Origin: Lachnotalea sp. AF33-28
Lineage (GTDB): Bacteria; Bacillota; Clostridia; Lachnospirales; Lachnospiraceae
Direction of reading: 5' to 3'
Assembly (NCBI RefSeq): GCF_003477885.1
Contig: NZ_QUEE01000006.1
Location: 124,001 to 188,000 of the forward strand
DNA: 64,000 nt
Positions 9,479-18,400 of the stretch are shown here, piece by piece (within the stretch, counting starts at the first letter, position 1; each line of letters opens with the position of its first letter). The position numbers and the translations under genes were made by a program. The notes beneath the pieces were generated by a model that was given only the letters and a program-made list of their open reading frames with translations, did not search any database and was not told the DNA's origin.

Positions 9479-10486
9479 ATGGATGTGATTGGAATCGGAG
9501 AGTTATGCCTGGATATGGTGATGGAAGTCGGCCGTATTCCTGCTACGGACAGCTTTGTCCCTATGCTGGATATGAGCTGGCAGGGCGGAGGGAAGGTGCC
9601 TACCGCCCTGGCCGCCCTGACCAGGCTGGGAGCGGAGGCGGGGATCATAGCGATTACCGGCGATGACAGTTACGGCAGCTTCTGCCGGAAAGATTTCGAG
9701 AAAAACGGGATCGATACCTCCCGGCTTATAGTACAGGAACAGGCCGCCACAAATTTCTGCGTGTGCCTGGCGGAACAGGAGACCGGCGGCAGAAGCTTCA
9801 TCGGCCGCCTGGGAAGCGTCAGGGAACTGACAGAGGAGGATCTGGATTTACATTATATTGAACAGGCGTCCATCCTGCATATATGGCAGATCAATCCTGT
9901 GATACTCACCGCAGTTTCCGGGGCCAGGGCGAAAGGCGTGAAGATCTCCATCGATGCGGACCGCTATTCGGACAGCATCCGGGACAATCTGGCGCAGATC
10001 GATTATTTTATCGGATCGGAATTTTTTTACCGCGGCATGTTCCGTGTGCAGGAAGCGGATGAGGAAGGACTGGAGGCGAATCTGAAGCTGCTGTATGACA
10101 GCGGGCCGGAGATTGCGGTGATCACACTGGGCAGCCGCGGCTGCGCGGTATACAGTGAGGAGGGCTACCACCGTGTGGAGGCCTTCCATAATATTCAGGT
10201 GAAAGATACCACCGGGGCGGGAGATGTATTCCACGGAGGATATCTGTATGCGCTGCTTAAGGGCAGGAATGCCGTGGAGGCGGCCAGGTTCGCGTCGGCG
10301 GTATCCGCGCTGAAATGTACGGTGCTGGGAGGCCGGGCCGGCATACCGGATCTTGAAGAGACCGAGCGTTTTTTAAAGGACGGCAGCGTGAGTAAAGACC
10401 GGTGCCGGGAATGGATCGAATTTTACCGTAAGGGGCCGGCAGGGGAATCGATGTGCGGAGGGAGCTATGAGACCGGAAGAAATTAA
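9479..10486 (+). CDS. PfkB-family carbohydrate kinase
   Basis: ATP-dependent sugar kinase of the ribokinase fold, 335 residues. The N-terminal GxGELCLD start, the substrate-binding SWQGGGKVPTALAAL segment (PfkB signature 1 region) and DTTGAGDVFHGGYLYAL (signature 2, with the catalytic Asp and anion hole) are all present. The closest-looking subgroups are ketohexose and sulfofructose kinases. Its 3' end overlaps the amidohydrolase start by 20 bases. With the isomerase and aldolase it completes a sugar-to-triose path; the phosphorylated position is not known. Confidence 0.9.
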   Translation: MDVIGIGELCLDMVMEVGRIPATDSFVPMLDMSWQGGGKVPTALAALTRLGAEAGIIAITGDDSYGSFCRKDFEKNGIDTSRLIVQEQAATNFCVCLAEQETGGRSFIGRLGSVRELTEEDLDLHYIEQASILHIWQINPVILTAVSGARAKGVKISIDADRYSDSIRDNLAQIDYFIGSEFFYRGMFRVQEADEEGLEANLKLLYDSGPEIAVITLGSRGCAVYSEEGYHRVEAFHNIQVKDTTGAGDVFHGGYLYALLKGRNAVEAARFASAVSALKCTVLGGRAGIPDLEETERFLKDGSVSKDRCREWIEFYRKGPAGESMCGGSYETGRN

Positions 10487-11912
10487 AAAAGCAGTATTTC
10501 AGAAAATAGATGAAAATCGGGATACAATCACAGGCTGGGCCAATGACCTGCTGCGGATGCCGGAGCTGGGCTTTCGGGAGGTGAAGACGGCCGGCTATAT
10601 GAAGCGGCAGTTTGCCGCTCTGGGGCTTTCGGATATACGGGAGGGGCTGGTGCTTACCGGCGTCAGCGGCCGTTACGCCGGCGCAGAGCATGCCGGAACC
10701 GTGGGTGTTATGGGAGAGCTGGACGCGCTGGTATGCGAGGGCCATCCGTATGCGGATCCGTCCACCAATGCCGCGCATGCCTGCGGCCACTATGTACAGC
10801 TGACCTCTGTTCTGGGCTGTGCCCTGGCGCTGCGGGATTACATGCAGTATCTGGGCGGGGATGTGGAGTTTATCGCCGTTCCGTGTGAGGAGGGCGTCAG
10901 TCTGGATTACAGGGATTACCTGGAAAAAGAGCGGGGACTTAGGCTCTTTGGCGGAAAACAGGAGTTTATACGCCGCGGCTATGTGAATGATTTGGACGCT
11001 GTGGTCATGATGCACACAGCTCCGGTGCCGGAAACCGTGATCGATCTACCGACAGGCGGCAGGACATTCGGAGGAAAGAAGATTACCATAGAAGGGAAAG
11101 CCGCCCATTCCGGCGGTGAGAGCCATCTGGGAGTCAATGCGCTGCAATGTGCGAACCTGATCATAAGCGGCATCAATGCCATACGGGAAACCTTCCGGAC
11201 AGAGGATCTGCTCAATGTCAATGTAATACTCACGGAGGGGGGAACCTCTGCAGGAATCATCCCCGGCCGTGCGGTGCTGGAAGTGAACATACGGGCCGGC
11301 AGCACGGACGCGGTTGAGCGGGCCGGCAGCAGGATCGACCGTATTGCAGAGGGCTGCGCCTATGCGCTGGGGGCCGATGTAAAGATCAGGGATTATCCGG
11401 GCTATCTGCCTCTGCATGATGCGGGGTATCTGGTGGATGTGATGCGGGAGAACGCGGAAGCGCTGATCGGAAAAGAGCATGTCAGCGTAACGGGGGGAAC
11501 GCCGGCGATTATGACGGACACCGGCGATCTAAGTCATTGTCTGCCGGCGGTGCAGGCAAGTATCGGCGGAGGGTTTTATGGAATGCATCACTGCAGGGAT
11601 TTTGTGATGAAGGATGAAGAAGCAGCCTATATTCTTCCTGTAAAGCTGCTGGCCGGCGCCGTGGTGGATCTGTTGGCAGACCGGGCGGAGAAACTGAAAC
11701 GGGTGAAGGAATCCTTTGATTACCCCTTCGGGCAGGAACCGGCCGAAGAATATGCCAAAAGGTACGGCGTATCTGTTCCCGCAAGCAATAGAGGCAGTCA
11801 GAAGCTGCCGGATAGGAGCTGTGGCAGCCAGGCGCCGGACAGGCGCTGTTCTGCCGGTACTGCGGAAGAAAGCCGCGGCACCGATGCATCGGAAAGGGGC
11901 GGCGGAAGATGA
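10467..11912 (+). CDS. M20 family amidohydrolase (AbgB-like, M20D)
   Basis: Metal-dependent hydrolase acting on amide bonds, 481 residues. Zinc-site motifs are seen in order: GELDAL, HACGHYVQL (the usual Asp after CGH is Tyr here), PCEEGVS, VMMHTAP, and the final MHHCRDF. An inserted dimerisation domain lies around KAAHSGGESHLG. The last 45 or so residues are low-complexity, rich in Ser, Arg and Gly, run into the next gene, and look like a non-conserved tail. It overlaps the kinase by 20 bases and the MFS gene by four (ATGA). Its place in a sugar cluster suggests an N-acyl or peptide-linked substrate, which is speculative. Confidence 0.88.
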   Translation: MRPEEIKKAVFQKIDENRDTITGWANDLLRMPELGFREVKTAGYMKRQFAALGLSDIREGLVLTGVSGRYAGAEHAGTVGVMGELDALVCEGHPYADPSTNAAHACGHYVQLTSVLGCALALRDYMQYLGGDVEFIAVPCEEGVSLDYRDYLEKERGLRLFGGKQEFIRRGYVNDLDAVVMMHTAPVPETVIDLPTGGRTFGGKKITIEGKAAHSGGESHLGVNALQCANLIISGINAIRETFRTEDLLNVNVILTEGGTSAGIIPGRAVLEVNIRAGSTDAVERAGSRIDRIAEGCAYALGADVKIRDYPGYLPLHDAGYLVDVMRENAEALIGKEHVSVTGGTPAIMTDTGDLSHCLPAVQASIGGGFYGMHHCRDFVMKDEEAAYILPVKLLAGAVVDLLADRAEKLKRVKESFDYPFGQEPAEEYAKRYGVSVPASNRGSQKLPDRSCGSQAPDRRCSAGTAEESRGTDASERGGGR

Positions 11913-13135
11913 AACATGCAAAAAACACGGCGGTGTTTGCTTACGCGTTTTCATTTGCGCTGTTCTATACGGTGTCCGGCATCTTTCTGCCGTATTTCAG
12001 GGAGACCTATCAGGTCTCCCTGTCGCTGTCGGGAACGGTTGTGTCACTGCAGAGTCTGGGGGAGCTTGCCGGCATGGCATTAGGCGGACTGCTGGGGAAA
12101 CGGATGGACGGAAAAAAAGGGCTGTGCCTGTCTGCCGCGCTGCTGGCGCTATTGTTGCTGCTGATCGGTATCAGGCCGCCCTTTCCCGTGTTAATGGCCG
12201 CATTTTTCCTGACCGGAATCTGTTCCGGCATCTATATCTTAAGCGGGAGCCTTACTATTACACAGGCTTATCCGAACACTATTTCCCGCCATATGAATCT
12301 CCTGTATGCGTCATTTGGAGCGGGCTCTTTTTTGGGACCGTACCTGCCGGCGTTTTTGTTTGGGCGCGGACTGCTGTGGGCCGGCGTGTACAGGATATAC
12401 GGGATCTCCTGTGTCCTCATCGCTGTTGTGTTATATGCAGCTGTCGGCAGGGAAAATGAAGGTGCAGAGACCGGCGGCCGGATTTGCTCCCGGCTGGAAC
12501 ATGAAAAGGGGACAATTGGGGAGAAGAAAACTGGAAAGAACAAACCTGGGAAGAACAAATCCGTACCCGCAGGAAAGCTGGTCCATCCATCCTTTCTTTT
12601 ACTCTGCCTGGCCGGTTTTCTCTACATCGGCCATCAGATCGGAGCGATATCCTGGATTCCTTCTTACTTCCGGGATTTAAGAGGGATGGGACAGGGGGCG
12701 GTCAGCATGCTTCAATCCGCTTATTTTTTAGGTATGATTGCGGGGCGCCTGCTCTGCAGCGTGCGTTTCACCGGAGAAACCATGCAGAAATACTGCCTGA
12801 CTGCCGGCAATATCGCGGGTGGGCTCTGCTTCGCGGCAGCGGTTTACCTGCAGACACCCATAGCCTGCGGAGGACTGCTGTTTTTAGCAGGAACCATGAC
12901 CGGAGCCACGTATCCTCTGCTAATTAGCAGCGGATGTGCCGCACATCCGGACCAGGCCGCCAGAATCACATCGATTTTAGGCGTAGTAAGCTCTTTGGGC
13001 GGAGCTGCCGTGTCCGCCACAGCGGGCATGGTGGCACAGAGATTTACCTATACTCCGGCAATGTTATTTATCGGAGCGCTGCCTGTACTGTGCGGTTGCT
13101 GTATGCTGATTAGAAAGCGGATATCCGGCAGTTAG
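11909..13135 (+). CDS. Major facilitator superfamily transporter
   Basis: Twelve-helix inner-membrane carrier of 408 residues. The first half begins FAYAFSFALFYTVSGIFLP, with the MFS loop 2-3 signature GGLLGKRMDGKKG; a long basic cytoplasmic loop (about residues 185-225, rich in Lys) separates the two halves. The start codon overlaps the amidohydrolase stop in ATGA, so translation is coupled and the carrier may import or export that enzyme's substrate or product. No motif tells the substrate. Confidence 0.88.
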   Translation: MKHAKNTAVFAYAFSFALFYTVSGIFLPYFRETYQVSLSLSGTVVSLQSLGELAGMALGGLLGKRMDGKKGLCLSAALLALLLLLIGIRPPFPVLMAAFFLTGICSGIYILSGSLTITQAYPNTISRHMNLLYASFGAGSFLGPYLPAFLFGRGLLWAGVYRIYGISCVLIAVVLYAAVGRENEGAETGGRICSRLEHEKGTIGEKKTGKNKPGKNKSVPAGKLVHPSFLLLCLAGFLYIGHQIGAISWIPSYFRDLRGMGQGAVSMLQSAYFLGMIAGRLLCSVRFTGETMQKYCLTAGNIAGGLCFAAAVYLQTPIACGGLLFLAGTMTGATYPLLISSGCAAHPDQAARITSILGVVSSLGGAAVSATAGMVAQRFTYTPAMLFIGALPVLCGCCMLIRKRISGS

Positions 13136-13176
13136 GCCGGTCCACAAATTATAGACTTCCTCTGCAAACGCATCCC

Positions 13177-13185
13177 TGCTATAAT
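13177..13185 (+). promoter_or_regulatory. Extended -10 promoter before UroD-like gene
   Basis: TGCTATAAT matches an extended -10 element (TGn plus TATAAT at 13180-13185) in the 99-base gap after the MFS gene. No good -35 is present. It suggests separate expression of the next gene. Confidence 0.45.
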
Positions 13186-13234
13186 CGGGAGAAGAACGTG
13201 TTATGGAATTATGAGAAGCAGGAGGAGATGTGAG

Positions 13235-14284
13235 ATGTTTCAGCCGGATTACCGCAATTTAGTGGACTGTGCCAGAAATAAGGAAGCGGCGAGACTGCCG
13301 CTGTACGAACACAATGTTTCGTTTGAAAAGATCGGTGAGATCATGAATGCCGATATGATGTCTTTGTATCAGGGGGATGAAAAGGACATCCATGAGTTCT
13401 TTCGGGTATATAGCCGCTTTTTTAAGGAGTACGGATATGATGCGGTGACCTTTGAGATATGCATCGGAGAGGCTATGCCGGGATCGGGAGCCCTGGGAGA
13501 CTGCAGGGTGACACCGGTGATTCAGAGTGAGGAAGATTTCCGAAACTATCCGTGGGAAGAAGTGCCGGAATATTATTTTGAGAAGTTCGGCAAATATTTC
13601 CGGGCTCTGCGGGATGAAATGCCGGAAGGCATGAAAGCGGTCGGAGGCGTGGGAAACGGGATTTTTGAATGTGTGCAGGAACTGACCGGCTATCAGAACC
13701 TCTGCTACATGTCTGTGGATGAGGAGGAGATGTATCAGGGCCTTTTCCGGAAGGTTGGAGAGACAAACCAAAAGATCTGGAAGCGCTTTATGAAGGAGTA
13801 TGGCGACATTTACTGTGTGTTAAGGTTCGGGGATGATCTGGGCTATAAGAGCAACACTCTCCTGTCCACGGATGATATCAGACAACTCATTTTGCCGGAA
13901 TACAAGCCGATTGTGGATCTGGTGCACAGCTATGGGAAACCGTTTCTGCTGCATTCCTGCGGCAGGATATTCAGTGTGATGGAAGATCTGATCAGCTGGG
14001 TGGGAATAGACGCGAAGCACTCCAACGAGGACCAGATCGCTCCGTTTTCGGTATGGGTGGAGAAATACGGAGACAGAATCGGTAATTTCGGAGGTATAGA
14101 TGTGGATGTGGTCTGCAATTACACAAAGCCGGAATTAAAGGAATATATACTGGATGTTATTGCAAAAAGCCGGAATCACGGAGGGTTTGCCATTGGAACC
14201 GGCAACTCCATCCCCTCCTATGTGCCTACGGACAATTATCTGAATATGATTGAGATTGTAAGAGAGTACAGGGGAGATTTCTAA
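13235..14284 (+). CDS. Uroporphyrinogen decarboxylase-family protein (MtaA/CmuA-like)
   Basis: A TIM-barrel protein of 349 residues related to uroporphyrinogen decarboxylase and to corrinoid methyltransferases. LLHSCGRI and GGIDVDVVCNYT match the barrel strands that hold the active site in these relatives. The start at 13235 is chosen because AGGAGGAG lies just before it; the in-frame ATG at 13211 precedes that site. True HemE is unlikely, because there are no haem genes nearby and its conserved RQAGRY motif is absent. Members in sugar or methylated-compound clusters are common but mostly uncharacterised. No corrinoid protein is encoded beside it, so the function stays open. Confidence 0.82.
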   Translation: MFQPDYRNLVDCARNKEAARLPLYEHNVSFEKIGEIMNADMMSLYQGDEKDIHEFFRVYSRFFKEYGYDAVTFEICIGEAMPGSGALGDCRVTPVIQSEEDFRNYPWEEVPEYYFEKFGKYFRALRDEMPEGMKAVGGVGNGIFECVQELTGYQNLCYMSVDEEEMYQGLFRKVGETNQKIWKRFMKEYGDIYCVLRFGDDLGYKSNTLLSTDDIRQLILPEYKPIVDLVHSYGKPFLLHSCGRIFSVMEDLISWVGIDAKHSNEDQIAPFSVWVEKYGDRIGNFGGIDVDVVCNYTKPELKEYILDVIAKSRNHGGFAIGTGNSIPSYVPTDNYLNMIEIVREYRGDF

Positions 14285-14303
14285 ACGATTGACAAAATCA
14301 TTC

Positions 14304-14357
14304 AACAGGCCCGCCCGCTTTACCGGCATAGCTTCGGTAAAGCGGGCGGGCCTGTTC
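14304..14357. repeat. Long GC-rich hairpin, left copy (terminator-like)
   Basis: A 22-bp stem runs from AACAGGCCCGCCCGCTTTAC to its complement around CATAGC. With its flank AAAATCATTCAA it is repeated at 18333-18391, on the other side of the ABC exporter pair. On the - strand the hairpin is followed by TTGAATGATTTT, so it is a better terminator for leftward transcripts. The C/G pair here is A/T in the other copy. Confidence 0.75.
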
Positions 14358-14454
14358 TGGCCGGAGCTGTAACAAAAGAGGTAACGGGAGTAATCACCCC
14401 CTATACGATAAGAATGTCAATAAACGCCACCAAATATCATTTTTAGCCATATAT

Positions 14455-14481
14455 TTGATTGTTAAAAAGTGTTATTATAAT
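14455..14481 (+). promoter_or_regulatory. Promoter before ABC exporter pair
   Basis: TTGATT (14455-14460) and TATAAT (14476-14481) are 15 bases apart in a very AT-rich 200-base stretch. The spacer is short, so strength is uncertain. The rest of the 14358-14607 gap shows no gene. Confidence 0.45.
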
Positions 14482-14607
14482 ATGGATAAATACTAAATTT
14501 TTGTTATATATGTATAGATTGAGCGGAATATAAATATTCAAAAGCGATTACCTGTAAGGAAATCTATATTGGTACTAAGCAACTAATCTATGGAACGAAC
14601 CGCAGTA

Positions 14608-14649
14608 AAGTCTGATTTCAATATCAATTGTGATAATAAAATCAGACTT
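14608..14649 (+). promoter_or_regulatory. 11-bp inverted repeat before ABC exporter
   Basis: AAGTCTGATTT (14608-14618) and its exact complement AAATCAGACTT (14639-14649) are separated by 20 bases. This lies between the promoter and the ribosome site at about 14671, so it could be an operator or an mRNA hairpin. Confidence 0.5.
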
Positions 14650-14679
14650 CCGGAAGATCAACAGCAGGAGAAGGAGAAT

Positions 14680-16443
14680 ATGAATAAAGGTGTAATAAAC
14701 AATATGTGGTATGTACTATTCAAAGCATGGAAATATGAGAAAAGGCTGTTGATCGTTATTGTTTTACAGACCGTGATCGGCGTGATCCTGCCTCTTGCCG
14801 CTGCGGCGCTTCCGGCATGGGTGGTTGATGGTATCGGAAATGGCATGGATCATATGTCAGCAGTAAAGATTGCTGCGGTACTCGTATTATTATTGGTCAG
14901 CAATACCGCGATAACATATCTTTTAAGTATGCATGGAACATATTTACTTAACAGTAAGATGGGGTTCCTATCCTCTTTATTCAGAAAAGAGATGGAAATA
15001 AATTATGCATATGCAGAAAGTCCGGAAGGTCAGAATAAGTTTCAAAATGCACTTATGTCAATATTAAACGATCATCAGGGAATCCCGGGGATGCTTTCTT
15101 TGATCGCTCCGCTTACAAGTAACATTTTAGGGTTGATCGTAAATATGATCATTATTGTTGAATTTAATGTGTGGATCGTCGTTGTGCTTACTGCTACGGC
15201 GTTCATCCATCTTTTGATAGCGGCTGCGGTTCGCAAAAAACAGGATACCCTGAGAGAGCCTCTTGCAGATTCATCACGAAAGCTGGGCTATCTCTATGAA
15301 TATATGTGCGGAAATATAAGCGCCAGGGAAATAAAGATCTTTGATATGCACAAATGGATCACAACGGTCCTTGATAATGTGACGAAAAGACGTCTCGGGT
15401 TAGCCAAAAAAAGTGCAGGATTTAACTTGTTCCTATCTGTTTCGGACTGTGTCATGTTGGCGCTAAGAGATGCTTTTGCATATTTTGTAACATTTTGGGC
15501 CGTCTATACCGGGAAGATAGAGGTTTGGGAATTTGTTTTTTATTTTGGGATTATAACCTGTATATCTTCTTTTTTTACAGGGTTGACCAATACATTATCT
15601 TCTTTTGGACAGAGGAATCTGGAGGTCCATACGTTCCGGGAATTTATGGATCAGGACTGCAAGGATGAAGGAATCGGACCGGATGAGAGGAAACCGGTCA
15701 CAATTGAACTTAGGGATGTATCCTTTCGGTTTAGTAATGAGGGGCCTTACATATTAAGGCATATAGATTTGACGCTGCATGAGAAGGAGAAGATCGCTTT
15801 CGTCGGGGAGAACGGGGCAGGAAAGAGTACATTGGTCAAGATCATCTGCGGGCTGTATAAACCCACGGAAGGGAAGGTGCTGGTCAATGGGGTCAATCTT
15901 GAAGAAATAAGATTGTCAGAGTATCACAAGCTTTTGGCAACGGCTTTCCAGGATATACATATAATGCCGATGACAATTGGTGAGAATATCGCTTTTGGAG
16001 AAGCGGATTCTTATGTGGAAGAGATTCGAAGATGTTTGGAAGCGGCCGGCTTAGGCAATGAATTTTTGGATGTCAAAAAGCCCCTTACAAGAATATTGGA
16101 TGCAGACGGATTGGTGCCATCCGGCGGACAGGAACAGAAGCTGATCCTGGCAAGGGTAGCGTTCAAGCTTTTATATAAAAATGCACAGGTCCTGATTTTG
16201 GACGAACCGACGGCGGCGATGGATGCAATATCCGAAAAAGCGTTTTATGAAAAATATCTGAGTCTGTCGCAAGATAGGAGTTGTATATTGATCTCTCATC
16301 GATTGAAGTCAACAAGCTTCTGTGACGTTATTGTCGTTATGGAAAAAGGTCAGATCGTAGAGCGTGGAACGCACGGGGAACTCATGGATGGGGATACGCG
16401 GTACAGAACGATGTATGAACTTCAGAGCAGTTATTACCGGTAA
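14680..16443 (+). CDS. ABC exporter half-transporter (TMD-NBD), first of a pair
   Basis: Membrane exporter half of 588 residues: a transmembrane domain of about six helices to residue 320, then an ATPase domain. Walker A is GENGAGKST, Walker B VLILDEPTAAMD, and the switch His is in LISHRL. The signature motif is PSGGQ, with Pro where Leu is usual. The ATG at 14680 is chosen because AGGAG sites precede it; an upstream in-frame ATG at 14590 has none. Coding DNA is visibly more AT-rich than neighbours. It is followed 22 bases later by a second half-transporter, so the two likely form a heterodimer exporting a peptide, lipid or drug. No precursor peptide gene was found. Confidence 0.9.
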   Translation: MNKGVINNMWYVLFKAWKYEKRLLIVIVLQTVIGVILPLAAAALPAWVVDGIGNGMDHMSAVKIAAVLVLLLVSNTAITYLLSMHGTYLLNSKMGFLSSLFRKEMEINYAYAESPEGQNKFQNALMSILNDHQGIPGMLSLIAPLTSNILGLIVNMIIIVEFNVWIVVVLTATAFIHLLIAAAVRKKQDTLREPLADSSRKLGYLYEYMCGNISAREIKIFDMHKWITTVLDNVTKRRLGLAKKSAGFNLFLSVSDCVMLALRDAFAYFVTFWAVYTGKIEVWEFVFYFGIITCISSFFTGLTNTLSSFGQRNLEVHTFREFMDQDCKDEGIGPDERKPVTIELRDVSFRFSNEGPYILRHIDLTLHEKEKIAFVGENGAGKSTLVKIICGLYKPTEGKVLVNGVNLEEIRLSEYHKLLATAFQDIHIMPMTIGENIAFGEADSYVEEIRRCLEAAGLGNEFLDVKKPLTRILDADGLVPSGGQEQKLILARVAFKLLYKNAQVLILDEPTAAMDAISEKAFYEKYLSLSQDRSCILISHRLKSTSFCDVIVVMEKGQIVERGTHGELMDGDTRYRTMYELQSSYYR

Positions 16444-16465
16444 GAGGATGAGAGGCAGGTAGATT

Positions 16466-18307
16466 ATGAAGGAAGTAAAGCTTTATATGAATCATCTGAC
16501 AAGGATGTTTTCCCGCTTGTTTTGTTTAGTTCCGCAGGCGTTCGTCGCAGTACTGTTTATAGCTGTGTTTGAGGCAGTACTGCCCTATGTAAATGTGATT
16601 GCTATGCAATTGATGATTGACGGTCTTATGGGTAAAGAACCGGTTAAATCATTAATGACCATTGTGCTTGTCACGATAGGAATCAATGTGTTCCTCAGAC
16701 TGGTCCTGGGAGAATTGAAAAGACGGCGCGAGATTTTGGTAGTCCGGTTAGAGCTGAAATTTCAGAAGGAACTTAGTATTCACGAATCGAATTTATCGCT
16801 TGTGGATGTTGAATCTGCAAGAGTCAAGGAACTGAAAAGAAATATTGAGCAGGCCAAGATGAGAAGCGGCGGGGTGGAGAATGTTATTTTTGATTTTGAA
16901 ATACTCGTAAGGAATGCGGTGTCGTTGATAACGGCGGCTGCTGTCTTTTCACGTATATTCCTTATGCAGACAAATGCGGGAGAAGTATCCTTCTGGACAT
17001 CTCCGTACCCGGTGTTCATTTTAGTATGTATCGTTATCATCAGTACATTGGTCACCTTCCGGCTGCAGTCGGCGCAAAACATCCGTGTGTCTGAGTTGAA
17101 TGATGAGGTAAACCGGACAAATGGAAGTGCTTTTGCGTATATGCAGTTTATTTCCAATTATCATTTTGGGAAAGACATCCGTGTGAACGGCCTGAAGGAT
17201 TATCTGTGCGGTTTTTTTGATGGCCTTTGGACGTCCTCGATCGGATATACGCTTTGGCAGAAGCTTGGAAAAGAAAAAGCAAAGATACCTTGTATCACCG
17301 TTGTCTGCAACGGAATCTTAAACATTTTCATATATATGCTGGCCATAGGAAAAGCCTGTGCCAAAGAGATCTCTGTTGGTAATGTCGTAGTATATATCAA
17401 TAGCATCCAGTCATTCATCCAGTCCATTGTTGAGCTGATCGGGTCGGGTGGAGAAATCGTTGGCCATGGCATGCTGATGAAGCCATTTCTTGAGCTTTTA
17501 GATATGGAAGAAGAATTGCCGGTGGAAAAAGGGAGAACGGTTCCGCCAAATTTCCGGGAACTGTCTTTTGAACATGTTTATTTCAAATACCCGGAGCAGG
17601 ATCAGTGGGTGCTTGAAAATGTCAGCTTTACTTTAAAAAGGGAGCAAAGGATGGCTCTGGTAGGAGAAAACGGTGCGGGAAAGAGTACGCTGATCAAGTT
17701 GATCTGCCGGTTTTACGAACCGAATCGGGGCAGCATCAAGATCGACGGCGTTGATGTGCGCGAATATGATAAAAGGCAGTATTGGAATTTAATCGGAGCT
17801 GTTTTTCAGGATTTTTCGCTGCCTGCCCTTGGAATTGGGAATGTAATCTCCTGCATGAACGATTTTGATGAGCAAAAAGAGCGTGCTATTCTGCAAAAGG
17901 TCGGTATGGATAAATGGCTGTCAAAGCAGGAACTTACATTTGACCGATGCGTCTACAATGATTTTTCTGATAACGGCATAGAAATATCGGGGGGCGAAAG
18001 CCAAAAAATAGCGATTGCCCGCGCCGTATACAAGGATGCGCCTATTATGATCCTGGATGAACCCACCGCGGCGCTTGATCCTATTTCCGAGGCGTCTATT
18101 TACCGGGATTTCCATGAGATCTGCAAAGATAAGTCCTGTGTTTTTATTTCACATAGACTGTACAGCTGCAGGTTATGCGACTTTATCCTGGTACTCCATA
18201 ACGGGAAACTAATCCAGCAGGGGACACATGAGGAACTGGTAGGATATGCCGGAAAATATAAAGAACTTTGGGATTCGCAGGCGGGATTGTATAACGAAAT
18301 AGGGTGA
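16466..18307 (+). CDS. ABC exporter half-transporter (TMD-NBD), second of a pair
   Basis: A 613-residue half-transporter, probable partner of the preceding gene. Hydrophobic helices span about residues 20-340, followed by the ATPase domain with Walker A GENGAGKST, signature EISGGESQK (Glu for the usual Gln), Walker B PIMILDEPTAALD and FISHRL. Both partners keep the catalytic Glu, so neither site is clearly dead. Like its partner it is AT-richer than the flanking genes, which suggests acquisition as a cassette. The substrate cannot be told from the sequence. Confidence 0.9.
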   Translation: MKEVKLYMNHLTRMFSRLFCLVPQAFVAVLFIAVFEAVLPYVNVIAMQLMIDGLMGKEPVKSLMTIVLVTIGINVFLRLVLGELKRRREILVVRLELKFQKELSIHESNLSLVDVESARVKELKRNIEQAKMRSGGVENVIFDFEILVRNAVSLITAAAVFSRIFLMQTNAGEVSFWTSPYPVFILVCIVIISTLVTFRLQSAQNIRVSELNDEVNRTNGSAFAYMQFISNYHFGKDIRVNGLKDYLCGFFDGLWTSSIGYTLWQKLGKEKAKIPCITVVCNGILNIFIYMLAIGKACAKEISVGNVVVYINSIQSFIQSIVELIGSGGEIVGHGMLMKPFLELLDMEEELPVEKGRTVPPNFRELSFEHVYFKYPEQDQWVLENVSFTLKREQRMALVGENGAGKSTLIKLICRFYEPNRGSIKIDGVDVREYDKRQYWNLIGAVFQDFSLPALGIGNVISCMNDFDEQKERAILQKVGMDKWLSKQELTFDRCVYNDFSDNGIEISGGESQKIAIARAVYKDAPIMILDEPTAALDPISEASIYRDFHEICKDKSCVFISHRLYSCRLCDFILVLHNGKLIQQGTHEELVGYAGKYKELWDSQAGLYNEIG

Positions 18308-18344
18308 AGATCCGAAGGACTGACAGACGATAAAATCATTCAAA

Positions 18345-18391
18345 AGGCCAGCCCGCTTTACCGGTATAGCTTCGGTAAAGCGGGCTGGCCT
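18345..18391 (-). terminator. Terminator of spore coat genes; right copy of the long hairpin
   Basis: AGGCCAGCCCGCTTTACC pairs with its complement across a short GTATAGCT loop. On the - strand it is followed by TTTTGAATGATTTT, placing a T-rich tail just after the coat gene stop. It also separates the convergent ABC2 gene. It is a near-copy of 14304-14357. Confidence 0.75.
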
Positions 18392-18400
18392 GCCCTTAGC

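Noticed and set aside
14590..14679. N-terminal extension of the first ABC exporter
   Set aside because: No ribosome site before 14590; the extension is hydrophilic and spans an inverted repeat. ATG 14680 has a good site.
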